This document shows positions 1 to 8,707 of a stretch of 28,110 bases of DNA, one piece after another. The stretch spans positions 1 to 28,110 of the forward strand of contig JARLHJ010000025.1 of NCBI GenBank assembly GCA_031292305.1. Reading direction: 5' to 3'. Numbering within the stretch: the first letter of the stretch is position 1; every line of letters starts with the position of its first letter. A model generated the notes under the pieces. The model did no database searches, was not told where the DNA came from, and saw nothing but the letters and a program-made list of their open reading frames with translations. The position numbers and the translations under genes are program-made. This stretch comes from Candidatus Babeliales bacterium (lineage in GTDB: Bacteria; Babelota; Babeliae; Babelales; JABDEC01).

Positions 1-1
1 T

Positions 2-277
2 CTTAACCGTGCTGCAAAATTCAGTGGTGCCAATAATGTGAGTGAAGCTAAAGCAAATAAACAAGCGGAAGATCTGGCATCAATATTGAGTAGTTTGAAT
101 TCATCAGGCGCCGCACAAGAGGGAATAATACAAAATTGTAATTCCATTTTTAATGGCTTGGCTAAATATGATCAAAATCACGTATTAAAAATTATTTCTA
201 GTAAAATTGATATCAAAGGTTTGCAGTCCCTATGTCCTACGCAAGTAAATACTTTACTTGCTGCCACTAAGAAATAA
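2..277 (+). CDS. C-terminal end of a protein of unknown function (5' truncated by window edge)
   Basis: The reading frame is open from the first complete codon at base 2 to a TAA at 275-277, so the true start lies outside the window. An in-frame GTG at 38 has no good ribosome binding site and is probably internal. The visible 91 residues look helical and polar, rich in Ala, Ser, Asn and Gln, with two Cys residues and a Lys-Lys end. I recognise no domain. The C11 peptidase-like gene follows 22 bases after the stop on the same strand, so the two may be co-transcribed. Function unknown. Confidence 0.6.
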   Translation, partial: LNRAAKFSGANNVSEAKANKQAEDLASILSSLNSSGAAQEGIIQNCNSIFNGLAKYDQNHVLKIISSKIDIKGLQSLCPTQVNTLLAATKK

Positions 278-299
278 TTCGTTAAATGGAGGCAATAAT

Positions 300-1442
300 A
301 TGAAAAAATTTATTATACTGTTTTTATGTGTAATATCTATTCAAGCAAATACTGTTTTGCCTTCAAAACCATGGACAGTTTTTGTTTATCTTTCAGGACA
401 TAATGATCTAGCACAACATTTACAATTTACTGGGCTAAATAGTTTACCTGCGGGAGCCAATAATAATGTAAATATAGTAGCATCATTTAATGGTTTATCA
501 GATAAACAAGTACCTACCACACAAAGATATATTATAAATGCACAGAATAAACTTGAACAAATTGGTTCAGCACAACAAAAGACTGATGCTGGTTCTGGAT
601 CATTTTTAAATAGTGAATTGAATTTTGCAATAAAAGAAGCACCTTCAACTAATTTAGCTTTATTTTTAGCGGGAGATGCTAATGGCATTGCTACCAATAG
701 TAGTTTTATAGATACAAACTCAAATCATAGCTTAACAGATATTGATATTCAAAATATGTTAAAAGTCGCTGGAAAAACAGTGAATATTTTAGGATTAGAT
801 ACAAGTTATATGGCATCATTGGAATATCTTACAGCTTTTGCAGATTACACAACCTATATTATAGCTTCACAAGATAATGATCCAGGAGATGGTTTCCCAT
901 ATGATAAAATTTTAAGTAGTTTAAAAAACTCAACTGATCCAAAAAAATTTGCAATAGAGATAGTCAATGAATTTAATAAAAAATATAAAAGTGACATGGG
1001 ACAACCAAATTTCACACTTTCAGCAGTTGATTCAAGCAAAGTTAAAGCTGTTGCTCAAAACATAGATAGTACATCAACAATATTATTAGGTTTATTAAAG
1101 ACTAATAAAAAAGATGTTCAAAATTTAATCTCCAAAACTATAACCTCGGTTACTACATTCAATAACGTCTATTTGGATTTAAGTGACTTTTACACAAAAC
1201 TAATTACAAACATTGGTTCAAATAAAATTTTTGATGCTTTAAAAACTAATTTAACACAAGGCCTAACCTTAATTAAACAAGCAGTGATTAAAAATGGCAC
1301 CAAAACTCCGGGCGCATCAGGAATTTCAATCCATGCACCATTGCAACCTGGTAAATTTTGTTGTACATCCGGATATTTAGGCAGCTATTTTAATAAAACC
1401 TATCCAAACTGGGTTAAGTTTTTACAAGCATATTTAGCATAA
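300..1442 (+). CDS. Exported clostripain-like (C11) family protein, catalytically dead paralog
   Basis: A 380-residue protein. The ATG at 300 follows a GGAGG at 288-292 and begins a signal peptide (Lys-Lys, hydrophobic core, end near SIQA at 13-16). The body aligns along its whole length with the two C11-like proteins at 2811 and 6431, sharing KPW near residue 23, GHNDL near 33, LTD near 145, DPG near 194 and the NGTK/PGASG region near the C-terminus. The family uses a His in a G-H-G-x-G motif and a Cys in D-x-C-x-M. Here the first reads GDANG (Asp126 for His) and the second DTSYM (Ser169 for Cys), whereas both paralogs keep His and Cys. It should therefore not be an active cysteine peptidase. 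It may bind substrate, inhibit or regulate. Its stop lies 3 bases from the end of the convergent delta-60 gene. Family call is fairly sure, the inactive status is read directly. Confidence 0.8.
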   Translation: MKKFIILFLCVISIQANTVLPSKPWTVFVYLSGHNDLAQHLQFTGLNSLPAGANNNVNIVASFNGLSDKQVPTTQRYIINAQNKLEQIGSAQQKTDAGSGSFLNSELNFAIKEAPSTNLALFLAGDANGIATNSSFIDTNSNHSLTDIDIQNMLKVAGKTVNILGLDTSYMASLEYLTAFADYTTYIIASQDNDPGDGFPYDKILSSLKNSTDPKKFAIEIVNEFNKKYKSDMGQPNFTLSAVDSSKVKAVAQNIDSTSTILLGLLKTNKKDVQNLISKTITSVTTFNNVYLDLSDFYTKLITNIGSNKIFDALKTNLTQGLTLIKQAVIKNGTKTPGASGISIHAPLQPGKFCCTSGYLGSYFNKTYPNWVKFLQAYLA

Positions 1443-1445
1443 AAA

Positions 1446-2720
1446 TTAACTATACTTTTGGTTTAACTCTTTAATAAATACATCTTTATCTAAACAAAAA
1501 TTGCTGTCGCCAATATAACGGGCAACGGCAATTTGTTTGCCAGCATAGCCAGCGGCAACAATTTTTCTAGCCTTGCTATCTATGGCAATTGAATTAGCAG
1601 CATTACCTAAAAAAGGTTCTACTGCAAAATTGGTAACCACTATGCCATTGTTACCAAAAGTTGAGTCTAAAGTCCCATCAATTGTATAACGCGCTACAAT
1701 AAATTTATTTAAATTTAAAACAGAATATCCAGCCACTACAATTTTGCCATCCCACGATTGTAATGCAACACTTTGAATTATAGATTTTTTATCTATCTGG
1801 GTTTCTATAAAACCAGTTTGATTAAATGTTTTATCAAGAGAACCATCTGTATTTAAACGCGCTAATACAAATTTGTCATCTGATTGTCCGCCCAATACAA
1901 TTTTTTGATCTGGTTGGATTGTAACAGAATTGGCACATGATGATACACCTGAAACAATTGGTACATAACCTAACCCAAAGGGTCCAAAATCTAAATCTAA
2001 AGCACCATTATTTTGTAAGCGCAATACAGAAAAGAAACCACCAATATTGCCACAGATAAGAATTTTACCGTCATTTTGTATGGCTACACTTTTGCCCATA
2101 GCATTTAAATCAAATTGTATAAGTACTTTACCTACACCATCTGCTATGGTATCTGTAAATACTGGGTCAAAGTTACCATCAATTTTTAATCTTGTAATAT
2201 TTAATGCTCTGCCTGCGTATGAATCACCACCAATTATTATTTTACCGTTTTTTTGTAATGCAACGGCATTTGAATCTATACCATATCCAAAGGTAAATTT
2301 AACAACACCATTTGTACCAAAAGTTCCATCTAACTGACCATTGGGTTTTACTCTTACTACTACAAATTGATCATCGCTTACACCGGTTATAACAATTTTG
2401 CCGTCTTTTTCAATCGCTATTGCCATGCTTAGGCTAGATATATTTGTAATTGGTAATATCACCTTACCTTTTGTACCAAAGCTATTATCTAAACTACCAT
2501 CTACATTCAATCTAATTATTGCAAAATTAATATCCGATGTACCTACTGCTACTATCTTTTGATTTTTTTCTATTGCTACAGAATACAAAATGCTAAATTG
2601 CTTACCTAACTGAATATTAAATTTACCGGATTCATTAAATGTTAAATCTAGATCACCATCTTTTGCATAAACTTGTATCATATTTAATATTACAATAAGG
2701 CCAAGTAATACATTCTTCAT
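1446..2720 (-). CDS. Exported delta-60 repeat protein, predicted seven-bladed beta-propeller
   Basis: A 424-residue protein with a signal peptide ending near QVYA (residues 16-19). The start at 2720 has an AGAGGT binding site upstream. The body is made of delta-60 repeats (TIGR02608-type), each with a GKIV-like strand, an [FI]..[AV]R[LY] strand and a DG.LD.[ST]F turn. I count seven GKIV strands (QKIVAVG, GKIVITG, GKIIIGG, GKILICG, QKIVLGG, GKIVVAG, RKIVAAG). The protein begins with an orphan DGDLDLTF turn and the seventh repeat lacks one, the pattern expected if the ends close a propeller ring. The C-terminal 20 residues are a short charged tail. The protein closely resembles the first 400 residues of the gene ending at 6309, including an identical GPFGLGYVPIVSG segment. 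It is probably a secreted binding protein. Ligand unknown. Confidence 0.8.
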   Translation of the reverse strand: MKNVLLGLIVILNMIQVYAKDGDLDLTFNESGKFNIQLGKQFSILYSVAIEKNQKIVAVGTSDINFAIIRLNVDGSLDNSFGTKGKVILPITNISSLSMAIAIEKDGKIVITGVSDDQFVVVRVKPNGQLDGTFGTNGVVKFTFGYGIDSNAVALQKNGKIIIGGDSYAGRALNITRLKIDGNFDPVFTDTIADGVGKVLIQFDLNAMGKSVAIQNDGKILICGNIGGFFSVLRLQNNGALDLDFGPFGLGYVPIVSGVSSCANSVTIQPDQKIVLGGQSDDKFVLARLNTDGSLDKTFNQTGFIETQIDKKSIIQSVALQSWDGKIVVAGYSVLNLNKFIVARYTIDGTLDSTFGNNGIVVTNFAVEPFLGNAANSIAIDSKARKIVAAGYAGKQIAVARYIGDSNFCLDKDVFIKELNQKYS

Positions 2721-2810
2721 TTATACCTCTAACGATTTTATTGATTATAAGATTATAGAAATATTATTCTAAATTACTCAAGTAAATTATTTAAGAAAGA
2801 TCAAAACTTA

Positions 2811-3980
2811 ATGAAAAAAATAATAATTATAATTTTATTACTTGTTCCACATCTTAATTGCGTATTACCACAAAAGCCTTGGACAGCATTTTTTTACCTA
2901 GCAGGCCATAATGATCTCTGGGGACATCTAGAAAATGCAGGGCTTAATAGCCTGCCAAGTGGGAAAAATAAAAATGTAAACATAATATCGTCTGCAAGTT
3001 TATTCACTGGTTGCAAACAACCAGCGCCAGATCATTGCACACCAACAACACAAAAATTTATTGCAACACAAAAAAAGAATATACAACATGGGCCAACACA
3101 AAAACATTTAAATACAGGTTTGCAAACAACGTTAATAAATCAACTTACTTTTGCAATTAAACAAGCACCATCTAATTTTCTAGCAATTTTTTTAGCAGGA
3201 CACGGCCAAGGTCCAACAGCGGGAATATGCTTAGATCAACAAGGAAATAGTTTAACTGATGTTAATGTACAAAATGCTTTAAAACATGCAATAATTTTGC
3301 GCAAAAAAAAGACAGATATTTTAGTAATAGATTGTTGTATTATGGCATGTATAGAATATTATTTTGCATGGGCAGATTATACTCATTTTATTGTAGGTTC
3401 ACAAGAAATAGACCCTGGTGAAGGTATTCCTTATAACACATCATTAAATATTTTAAAAAAAACAGTTAATTCAAAACAATTTGCAATGCACATTGTAAAT
3501 GCTTTTAAGCAAAAATATGTTAATGACCAGAATCAGCAACAATTTACTTTATCGGCTGTTGATTCAACTAAAATTAAAGCCATTGCTTTTAATATAGATC
3601 AAGTTGCAAAAACTTTATTGTCTTTATTAAAAACACACAAAAAAATAACTTTTAGTATTCTTAAAAATAGTATAAATAACGTAACAAGATTTCCTGGAAT
3701 AATCCCAGGTGGACAAATAGATTTAAAAGACTTTTATGTTAATATTTTAAATCGCACGCCAAAAAACCCAATTTTTAATAATCTTAAAAATAAATTAAAA
3801 CATGGGATTGCGTTAATAAACCAGGCAGTAATCAGAAACGGAACAAAAATACCAAAAGCAGCTGGGCTTAATATATTTTTTCCCCGTAAATTTTGCTGCC
3901 AACATAGCTATTTAAATACTTTGTTTGTAAAAACATACCCAAGTTGGGTAAAACTTATACACGCATTTTTTGCAAGCTAG
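2811..3980 (+). CDS. Exported clostripain-like (C11) cysteine peptidase
   Basis: A 389-residue protein with an N-terminal signal peptide whose hydrophobic stretch ends at HLNC (14-17). Catalytic motifs of the C11 family are intact: AGHGQG with His131 and DCCIM with Cys176. Acidic DPGEG follows near residue 202, probably forming part of the substrate pocket. The family cleaves after basic residues (Arg/Lys) and often self-processes. This protein is predicted to act outside the cytoplasm. A pair of Cys near 68 and 76 and an FCC motif near the C-terminus could form disulfides. The start is an ATG with only a weak A/G-rich site (AAGAAAGA) upstream. The gene is divergent from the delta-60 gene at 1446-2720, and its stop codon shares a CTAG with that of the sulfotransferase-like gene. 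The substrate, own or host protein, cannot be told. Confidence 0.82.
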   Translation: MKKIIIIILLLVPHLNCVLPQKPWTAFFYLAGHNDLWGHLENAGLNSLPSGKNKNVNIISSASLFTGCKQPAPDHCTPTTQKFIATQKKNIQHGPTQKHLNTGLQTTLINQLTFAIKQAPSNFLAIFLAGHGQGPTAGICLDQQGNSLTDVNVQNALKHAIILRKKKTDILVIDCCIMACIEYYFAWADYTHFIVGSQEIDPGEGIPYNTSLNILKKTVNSKQFAMHIVNAFKQKYVNDQNQQQFTLSAVDSTKIKAIAFNIDQVAKTLLSLLKTHKKITFSILKNSINNVTRFPGIIPGGQIDLKDFYVNILNRTPKNPIFNNLKNKLKHGIALINQAVIRNGTKIPKAAGLNIFFPRKFCCQHSYLNTLFVKTYPSWVKLIHAFFAS

Positions 3981-4723
3981 TAATGCTTTAAGTCTTTATC
4001 TAAAAAACTATTTACTTGAGTTTTAACTTCAGAAAAATTTTTTAGTCCCGGTAAAAAAGTTTTAATTTTTTTTACAGTTGCTTCAGTTTTATTTAAAAGT
4101 TGATCGAATGTGATAATTAATTTTTCACAACCGACACTATATTTAAATATTGCATGCCAAAAATTAAAAAGATAAATTATAGCTTCTTGTTCACTTGTAA
4201 ATTCACGTATCAATTTATTAGTGTTTGCGATATTGGAAGAAAGAATTTCTTTGGGTTTTCGTAAAACTATAATTAATTTTATTTTATAACCTAGCTCTTG
4301 CGCAGCTTGAATATACAATGGCAAGACTAAACACATCTTGGGATGTTTAATTGCATAACGTTTAAATGATCTAAATCTTTTATTTAAAAGATCTTTAACT
4401 TTATTTTTTTGATTTAGCAATTCATTAAATTTAAATTTCATTAAATGCAAATTTTTATCATAAGGATCAATTTTAAGATCCCATAAAATATCTGCATCTA
4501 TATCTGTTATATCATTATCCTCAAAATCACCTTTTAAATTCCATGGCAAAGGATAATTTCTTATATTATCACCTAAGTTTATGCCTAGAATTTGCAATAC
4601 GCCCATAACTGCAGATGTTCCACTTCGCGGGGCACCTAAAACAAATACTGCTTCTTTTTGAGTAGCTTGTGCAAAGTTATTGCAAATAAATGCACAAGCT
4701 AAAATTAATTTTATTAACAGCAT
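3977..4723 (-). CDS. Exported sulfotransferase-like protein
   Basis: A 248-residue protein. After a hydrophobic signal-like stretch (residues 1-20, ending NFAQA) comes the sulfotransferase PAPS-binding loop GAPRSGTS at 30-37. Other family marks are a KHPKMCLVLPL stretch, the IIVLRKPKEILSS strand-loop that usually binds the 3'-phosphate of PAPS, and a FLDKDLKHY end. The family moves sulfate from PAPS to sugar or protein hydroxyls. The substrate here is unknown but a glycan is plausible, given the exported glycosyltransferases downstream. The ATG lies within the last codons of the upstream delta-60/Ig gene (10-base overlap), so the two are probably translationally coupled. Its stop overlaps that of the convergent peptidase gene. 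An exported sulfotransferase is odd in bacteria, because PAPS is cytosolic. Orientation in the membrane is not known. Confidence 0.75.
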   Translation of the reverse strand: MLLIKLILACAFICNNFAQATQKEAVFVLGAPRSGTSAVMGVLQILGINLGDNIRNYPLPWNLKGDFEDNDITDIDADILWDLKIDPYDKNLHLMKFKFNELLNQKNKVKDLLNKRFRSFKRYAIKHPKMCLVLPLYIQAAQELGYKIKLIIVLRKPKEILSSNIANTNKLIREFTSEQEAIIYLFNFWHAIFKYSVGCEKLIITFDQLLNKTEATVKKIKTFLPGLKNFSEVKTQVNSFLDKDLKHY

Positions 4724-6309
4724 GACTTAACGGGTTTAACACATGCAGTTTTGCATAAAGAACTTGGAATTACAGATGCGGGTGGCAATAATGTAAATGC
4801 TACCGTAACTGTTGTAGGGTCTATAGATGCGTTAAACACTTTATCAGATTTTTTACCTGACTTCACGGGTGCAGGTGTTTCTGTCACAGTTAAAATATTT
4901 TTACCAAGAATAAGTGTCGCCGGTGTATATGACCAATTACCAGTTGCATCGACAACCACAGTAGCCAATAATGTTCTACCAGTTTGTACGTTAACTATTT
5001 TTATTTTTAATGTGCTACCAGCATCCGCAGTACCAGTTATTACAACCGGAAAAGTAACACTTGATCCATTAACAGGAAAAGTTACTGTAAGGGGTATGCT
5101 AGCAATATAACGTGCAATAGCAGTTCTTGCGTTTGTATATCCAGCTGCAACTATTTTTCTTGAAATCACATCAATAGCAATAGATTGAACAGCTTCATTT
5201 ATTGGATGTTTGCCACCGAATTTTGTAATTACAATTCCAGCATTTCCAAAATTAGTATCTAGTTTACCATTAGGTGTATAACGAGCTAAAGTAAATCTTT
5301 GCGTGCCTACAACTGAATAACCACCTACAACAATTTTACCATCCCAAGGTTGCAACATAATACTATTAATAATTGCAGCATTACCTATTGATGTTTGTAC
5401 AAAACCATTACCATTAAAAGATGTATCAAACGAACCATCTGAGTTTAATCTTGCTAATACAAACTTTCCATCTGATTTACCACCAGCTAAAATTTTTTGA
5501 TTTGGTTGAACAACTATAGAAGTTGCAGATGCAGCAACGCCAGAAACAATAGGTACATAGCCTAAACCAAATGGACCAAAACCTAAATCTAACGCACCAT
5601 TACTTTGTAATCTTATAATGGAAAAAAAATTTGCAATCACTCCACACAGTAATATTTTGCCATCTTTTTGAATTGCAACACCATTTCCAAATGCATTTAA
5701 ATCAAATAAAAATAATACTTTACCATTACCACTAACTCCATCTGTAAATGATGGATCTAATACACCATTTGCATCTAGTCTTGATATGGCTAAACCTCTG
5801 CCTGCATATGAATCACCACCAATTACAATTTTACCATTTTTTTGCAATGCAATTGCATTTGAATCTGTTCCATATCCTAAAATGAATTGAACAATACCAC
5901 CTGTACCAAAAGTTGTATCTAAAGCACCATTGGGCTTCAAACGAACAATTGTAAATTTATCATTAGAAGAACCGGTTATAACTATATTACCATTTGATTG
6001 AAGAACGTTCGCTTCGTTTAATCCATTGGTATTAATTATTGGCAGTGTTACTACACCACCAGTTCCAAAACTTTGATCTAACGTACCGTTAGGCATTAAT
6101 CGTGTTACAGTAAATTTAGTATCAACCGTACCTGTTACAACTACTTTTTTATCTGGTTGCACCAATGTTGCATATGCTATACTAAATTTTTTTCCTTTTA
6201 ATGTAACTTTACCAGTATTATTAAAAGTTTTATCCAAATCACCATCATTCGAATAAATTCGTGGTGTTAAACTTAATATTAAAAGAAACAATATTAAAAA
6301 TCTTTTCAT
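4714..6309 (-). CDS. Exported delta-60 repeat propeller with C-terminal bacterial Ig-like domain
   Basis: A 531-residue protein with a signal peptide ending near IYS (18-20). Residues about 22-395 hold seven delta-60 repeats matching the protein at 1446-2720, again starting with an orphan DGDLDKTF turn. Residues about 400-500 form a bacterial Ig-like domain, seen in VTFPVVITGTADAG, the GNWSYTP strand and the NILTVTE strand, as in adhesins of the Big_6 type. The tail is Cys-rich (KTACVKPVKSCC) and could be disulfide-linked. The start at 6309 has an AAGGAA site. The gene overlaps the sulfotransferase-like gene by 10 bases and is divergent from the third peptidase gene, with a perfect dyad in the shared upstream region. 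It is probably a surface or secreted binding protein. The ligand is unknown. Confidence 0.82.
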   Translation of the reverse strand: MKRFLILFLLILSLTPRIYSNDGDLDKTFNNTGKVTLKGKKFSIAYATLVQPDKKVVVTGTVDTKFTVTRLMPNGTLDQSFGTGGVVTLPIINTNGLNEANVLQSNGNIVITGSSNDKFTIVRLKPNGALDTTFGTGGIVQFILGYGTDSNAIALQKNGKIVIGGDSYAGRGLAISRLDANGVLDPSFTDGVSGNGKVLFLFDLNAFGNGVAIQKDGKILLCGVIANFFSIIRLQSNGALDLGFGPFGLGYVPIVSGVAASATSIVVQPNQKILAGGKSDGKFVLARLNSDGSFDTSFNGNGFVQTSIGNAAIINSIMLQPWDGKIVVGGYSVVGTQRFTLARYTPNGKLDTNFGNAGIVITKFGGKHPINEAVQSIAIDVISRKIVAAGYTNARTAIARYIASIPLTVTFPVNGSSVTFPVVITGTADAGSTLKIKIVNVQTGRTLLATVVVDATGNWSYTPATLILGKNILTVTETPAPVKSGKKSDKVFNASIDPTTVTVAFTLLPPASVIPSSLCKTACVKPVKSCC

Positions 6310-6350
6310 ATTTTATATTCCTTACGTATAAATTTATAAGTACTCGATTT

Positions 6351-6386
6351 TATTTACATAACATAATAATGTGTGTTATGTAAATA
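6351..6386. promoter_or_regulatory. Perfect 13-bp inverted repeat in a divergent upstream region (possible operator)
   Basis: Arms TATTTACATAACA (6351-6363) and TGTTATGTAAATA (6374-6386) are exact reverse complements separated by 10 bases. The dyad lies between the starts of the delta-60/Ig gene (6309, minus) and the third C11 peptidase gene (6431, plus), where a shared regulator could act on both. No T-run follows on either strand, so an intrinsic terminator is unlikely. A cruciform or a 5' UTR hairpin remains possible. Confidence 0.45.
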
Positions 6387-6430
6387 TTATTGTAAAAAGA
6401 TTTTAGCTAATAATATTAAGGAGATGACAA

Positions 6431-7651
6431 GTGAAAAAAGTTATAATTTTTATTCTTCTATTTTCTGCAAAAATGAATGGCACACTAGCCTTTAAACCGT
6501 GGTTAGCATTTGCCTATTTTGCTGGACATAACGATTTGTATGGATTTTTACAAAATACAAATTTTCCTCAACTGCCACAAGGTGCAAATAGTAATGTAAA
6601 TATTATATCATCTTTAAACGTATTTACAGGTTGCCCAACTCCACCTAGTTGTTCATTTGTAACAACTCAACGTTATATAACACAACCACCTCCAACCGGA
6701 AATGTTCAAATGGGTCCAACAATTGATGGTCTCAATACAAGTGATCAAACAACCTTTATAAATGAAATTACATTTGCAATTCAACAAGCACCTAATAACA
6801 ACCATTTCGTTATTTTTTTAGGCGGACATGGTAATGGAGCCGCTAATGGTTGCTGTTTAGATCAACAAAATGGAGCTTATTTAACTGACGTTGGAATTCA
6901 AAATGGTTTAAAAGCTGCAATGCAATTGCGTGGTGGAAAAAAAACAGATGTCCTTGCAATTGATTGTTGCTACATGGCATGCATAGAATATTATTATGCT
7001 TTTGCAAATTATACAAATTTTGTAATAGCATCAGAAGAAGAAGACCCGGGAAATGGTTTGCCATATAATTTATGTCTAAATCTTTTAAAAAAAAACAATA
7101 TAAAAACATTAGATTTTGCAAAAGGGATTGTTGGGGCATTTAATGCTACATATACTGTATCGGCACCGGGAGGAACACCATTTAACCATTTTACATTAGC
7201 AGCTATAGATTCTAGTAAAGTGGTCGCCATTTGCCAAAATGTAAATTCTATTGCTACAATATTTTTAAAACTTTTGAATTCTTCTTCAAAACAAACCACA
7301 TTAAATTTAATTAATAAATCTATAAGCAAAATCACTCAATTCCCTGATGATCAGCCGAATGGTATATTTGTAGATTTAAAAAGTTGGTATACAAATTTAG
7401 TGAAGGCTGCAGGATCAAACCCAATTTTTAAACCTGTTGTCGCACAAATTAAAACAGGAATAAATTTAATAACAAAAGCTGTAGTTGCAAATGGAACCAA
7501 TGTACCAGGAGCATCTGGAATGACAATATTTATGCCATTATTTCCAGGAAAAACTTGTTGCAAACCTACTTACGCCCAAACTTTATTTTCACAAGCATTT
7601 CCCAACTGGCTCACATTTTTAACAACAGTTAAAAACCTACAAAACACATAA
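6431..7651 (+). CDS. Exported clostripain-like (C11) cysteine peptidase
   Basis: A 406-residue protein. I take the GTG at 6431 because a perfect AAGGAG (6418-6423) sits 7 bases upstream and the frame then opens with a signal peptide ending near KMNG (14-17). The ATG at 6424 is out of frame. The C11 catalytic motifs are intact: GGHGNG with His133 and DCCYM with Cys180, followed by EEEDPGNG. Full-length similarity to the proteins at 300 and 2811 marks recent paralogs. Predicted to be secreted and to cleave after Arg or Lys as in clostripain and related enzymes, but specificity is unproven. Extra Cys residues (68, 74, 141-142, and a TCCKP motif near 375) may be disulfides. A bidirectional terminator follows the gene. 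Confidence 0.83.
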   Translation: MKKVIIFILLFSAKMNGTLAFKPWLAFAYFAGHNDLYGFLQNTNFPQLPQGANSNVNIISSLNVFTGCPTPPSCSFVTTQRYITQPPPTGNVQMGPTIDGLNTSDQTTFINEITFAIQQAPNNNHFVIFLGGHGNGAANGCCLDQQNGAYLTDVGIQNGLKAAMQLRGGKKTDVLAIDCCYMACIEYYYAFANYTNFVIASEEEDPGNGLPYNLCLNLLKKNNIKTLDFAKGIVGAFNATYTVSAPGGTPFNHFTLAAIDSSKVVAICQNVNSIATIFLKLLNSSSKQTTLNLINKSISKITQFPDDQPNGIFVDLKSWYTNLVKAAGSNPIFKPVVAQIKTGINLITKAVVANGTNVPGASGMTIFMPLFPGKTCCKPTYAQTLFSQAFPNWLTFLTTVKNLQNT

Positions 7652-7665
7652 GCTTAAAACGCAAT

Positions 7666-7698
7666 AAAAAAGCCTCCGAATTATTCGGAGGCTTTTTT
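7666..7698. terminator. Bidirectional rho-independent terminator
   Basis: A 15-bp perfect stem, AAAAAAGCCTCCGAA (7666-7680) with TTCGGAGGCTTTTTT (7684-7698), and a 3-base loop. The A-run on one side and T-run on the other give a U-tract in both directions. It lies between the convergent third peptidase gene and the collagen-like gene, so it can end both transcripts. Confidence 0.92.
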
Positions 7699-7717
7699 AT
7701 TTATAAATATTATTTAA

Positions 7718-8677
7718 TTATGCTCTTGGATAAGTAATATTAACATTACTTAAACCTATATAAGCAGCATCAGTAAATAAGCCACCTGCTGATACGCGAT
7801 CAAAAACTAAAACTGCCCAATCGCCTGGTACAGCCAAGCTAGTATCTACTGTTAAGCTTTTTTGTAAATATCTTATACCTGGAATAGTTGGCGGATTTAC
7901 AGCAAAAGCACCTGTTGTCACTTGATCAGCATAAGCAGTAGCTGTTGTAATTACTGTATTGTTAGTTTCAAAAGCTGCACTAACTCTAACATTGGCCATA
8001 TCACCAATAATTGAGCCAACTGTATCAAGAATTATATTTAAAGTAACTGTCATACTACCTATTGAAGCATCATAATCAGCTGGAACTTGAAACACTAAAG
8101 ATATCGGTGTTAAATCAACACCAAGAATTGGAGTTAACATTTTCCAAGCCAAAAGAGGAGCGGTTGGTGTTGAATATGTAACAGCTAATGATAATTCAGG
8201 CGCAGCAGAAGCAGTTACTAACTTGTGCATATCAGTTACAGTAAACACCAATGAACCAGCACTTAAAACTCCTGTGGCACCTGTCGCACCGGTTAAACCG
8301 GTGACTCCTGTAAAGCCCGTTGTTCCTCTAGAACCTGTTGCACCGGTAGCACCTGTATTTCCAATTAAACTTGTTGGAAAACATTCACCATTAATACATG
8401 TCATACCTGTAGGACAACCACCACCAATAGTACATGCAGCACGAGCACCTGTATTTCCCCCACAACCTATAGGGCCAGAACAACCGCTTAGACAAATTCT
8501 TTGTGCATCTAAAGTACCAACTTTAATAAAATCTCTTACAACAAGTCTATCAAAATACTGAACCTTACCACACTTAGGTACATCTGAATTCAAATTTAAA
8601 ATACTTGCACACAAAATTCCTACTAAGCCAAGGCTACGAAGGACAGGAAAACTAAAAACTTTAACTATATTTTTCAT
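7718..8677 (-). CDS. Exported protein with collagen-like Gly-X-Y repeats and Cys-rich knot
   Basis: A 319-residue protein. Residues 11-30 are a hydrophobic signal or anchor. A short Gly-X-Y run at 65-79 is followed by a Cys-rich knot (CTIGGGC, CPTGMTC, NGEC; about 82-99), then by 11 consecutive Gly-X-Y triplets at 106-138, most with Thr in the third position. Residues 140-319 look like a beta-sandwich of alternating hydrophobic strands, as in the globular heads that follow bacterial collagen stalks. Thr in place of hydroxyproline is common in bacterial collagen-like proteins. Such proteins often form trimeric surface stalks or filaments. The start at 8677 has an AAGGT site. It lies 30 bases downstream of the Cys-rich outer-membrane gene on the same strand, so the two probably form an operon and may meet at the cell surface. 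The role is inferred. Confidence 0.7.
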   Translation of the reverse strand: MKNIVKVFSFPVLRSLGLVGILCASILNLNSDVPKCGKVQYFDRLVVRDFIKVGTLDAQRICLSGCSGPIGCGGNTGARAACTIGGGCPTGMTCINGECFPTSLIGNTGATGATGSRGTTGFTGVTGLTGATGATGVLSAGSLVFTVTDMHKLVTASAAPELSLAVTYSTPTAPLLAWKMLTPILGVDLTPISLVFQVPADYDASIGSMTVTLNIILDTVGSIIGDMANVRVSAAFETNNTVITTATAYADQVTTGAFAVNPPTIPGIRYLQKSLTVDTSLAVPGDWAVLVFDRVSAGGLFTDAAYIGLSNVNITYPRA

Positions 8678-8707
8678 ATTTAATACCTTAAATTTTATAA
8701 TAAAACT

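Noticed and set aside
2811-2863. Lipoprotein signal with Cys after the hydrophobic core (HLNC)
   Set aside because: Asn at -1 does not fit a lipobox, and paralogous proteins have Gly at the same place, which favours ordinary signal peptidase I cleavage.
4751-5110. Open frame of 119 codons on the plus strand inside the delta-60/Ig gene
   Set aside because: It is antisense to a well-supported gene with clear domains; no ribosome binding site or recognisable protein.
8270-8460. Repetitive ACC/CCT-rich stretch that might look like a CRISPR or satellite
   Set aside because: It is the coding sequence of the Gly-X-Y triplets; the repeat period is 9 bases and there are no spacers.
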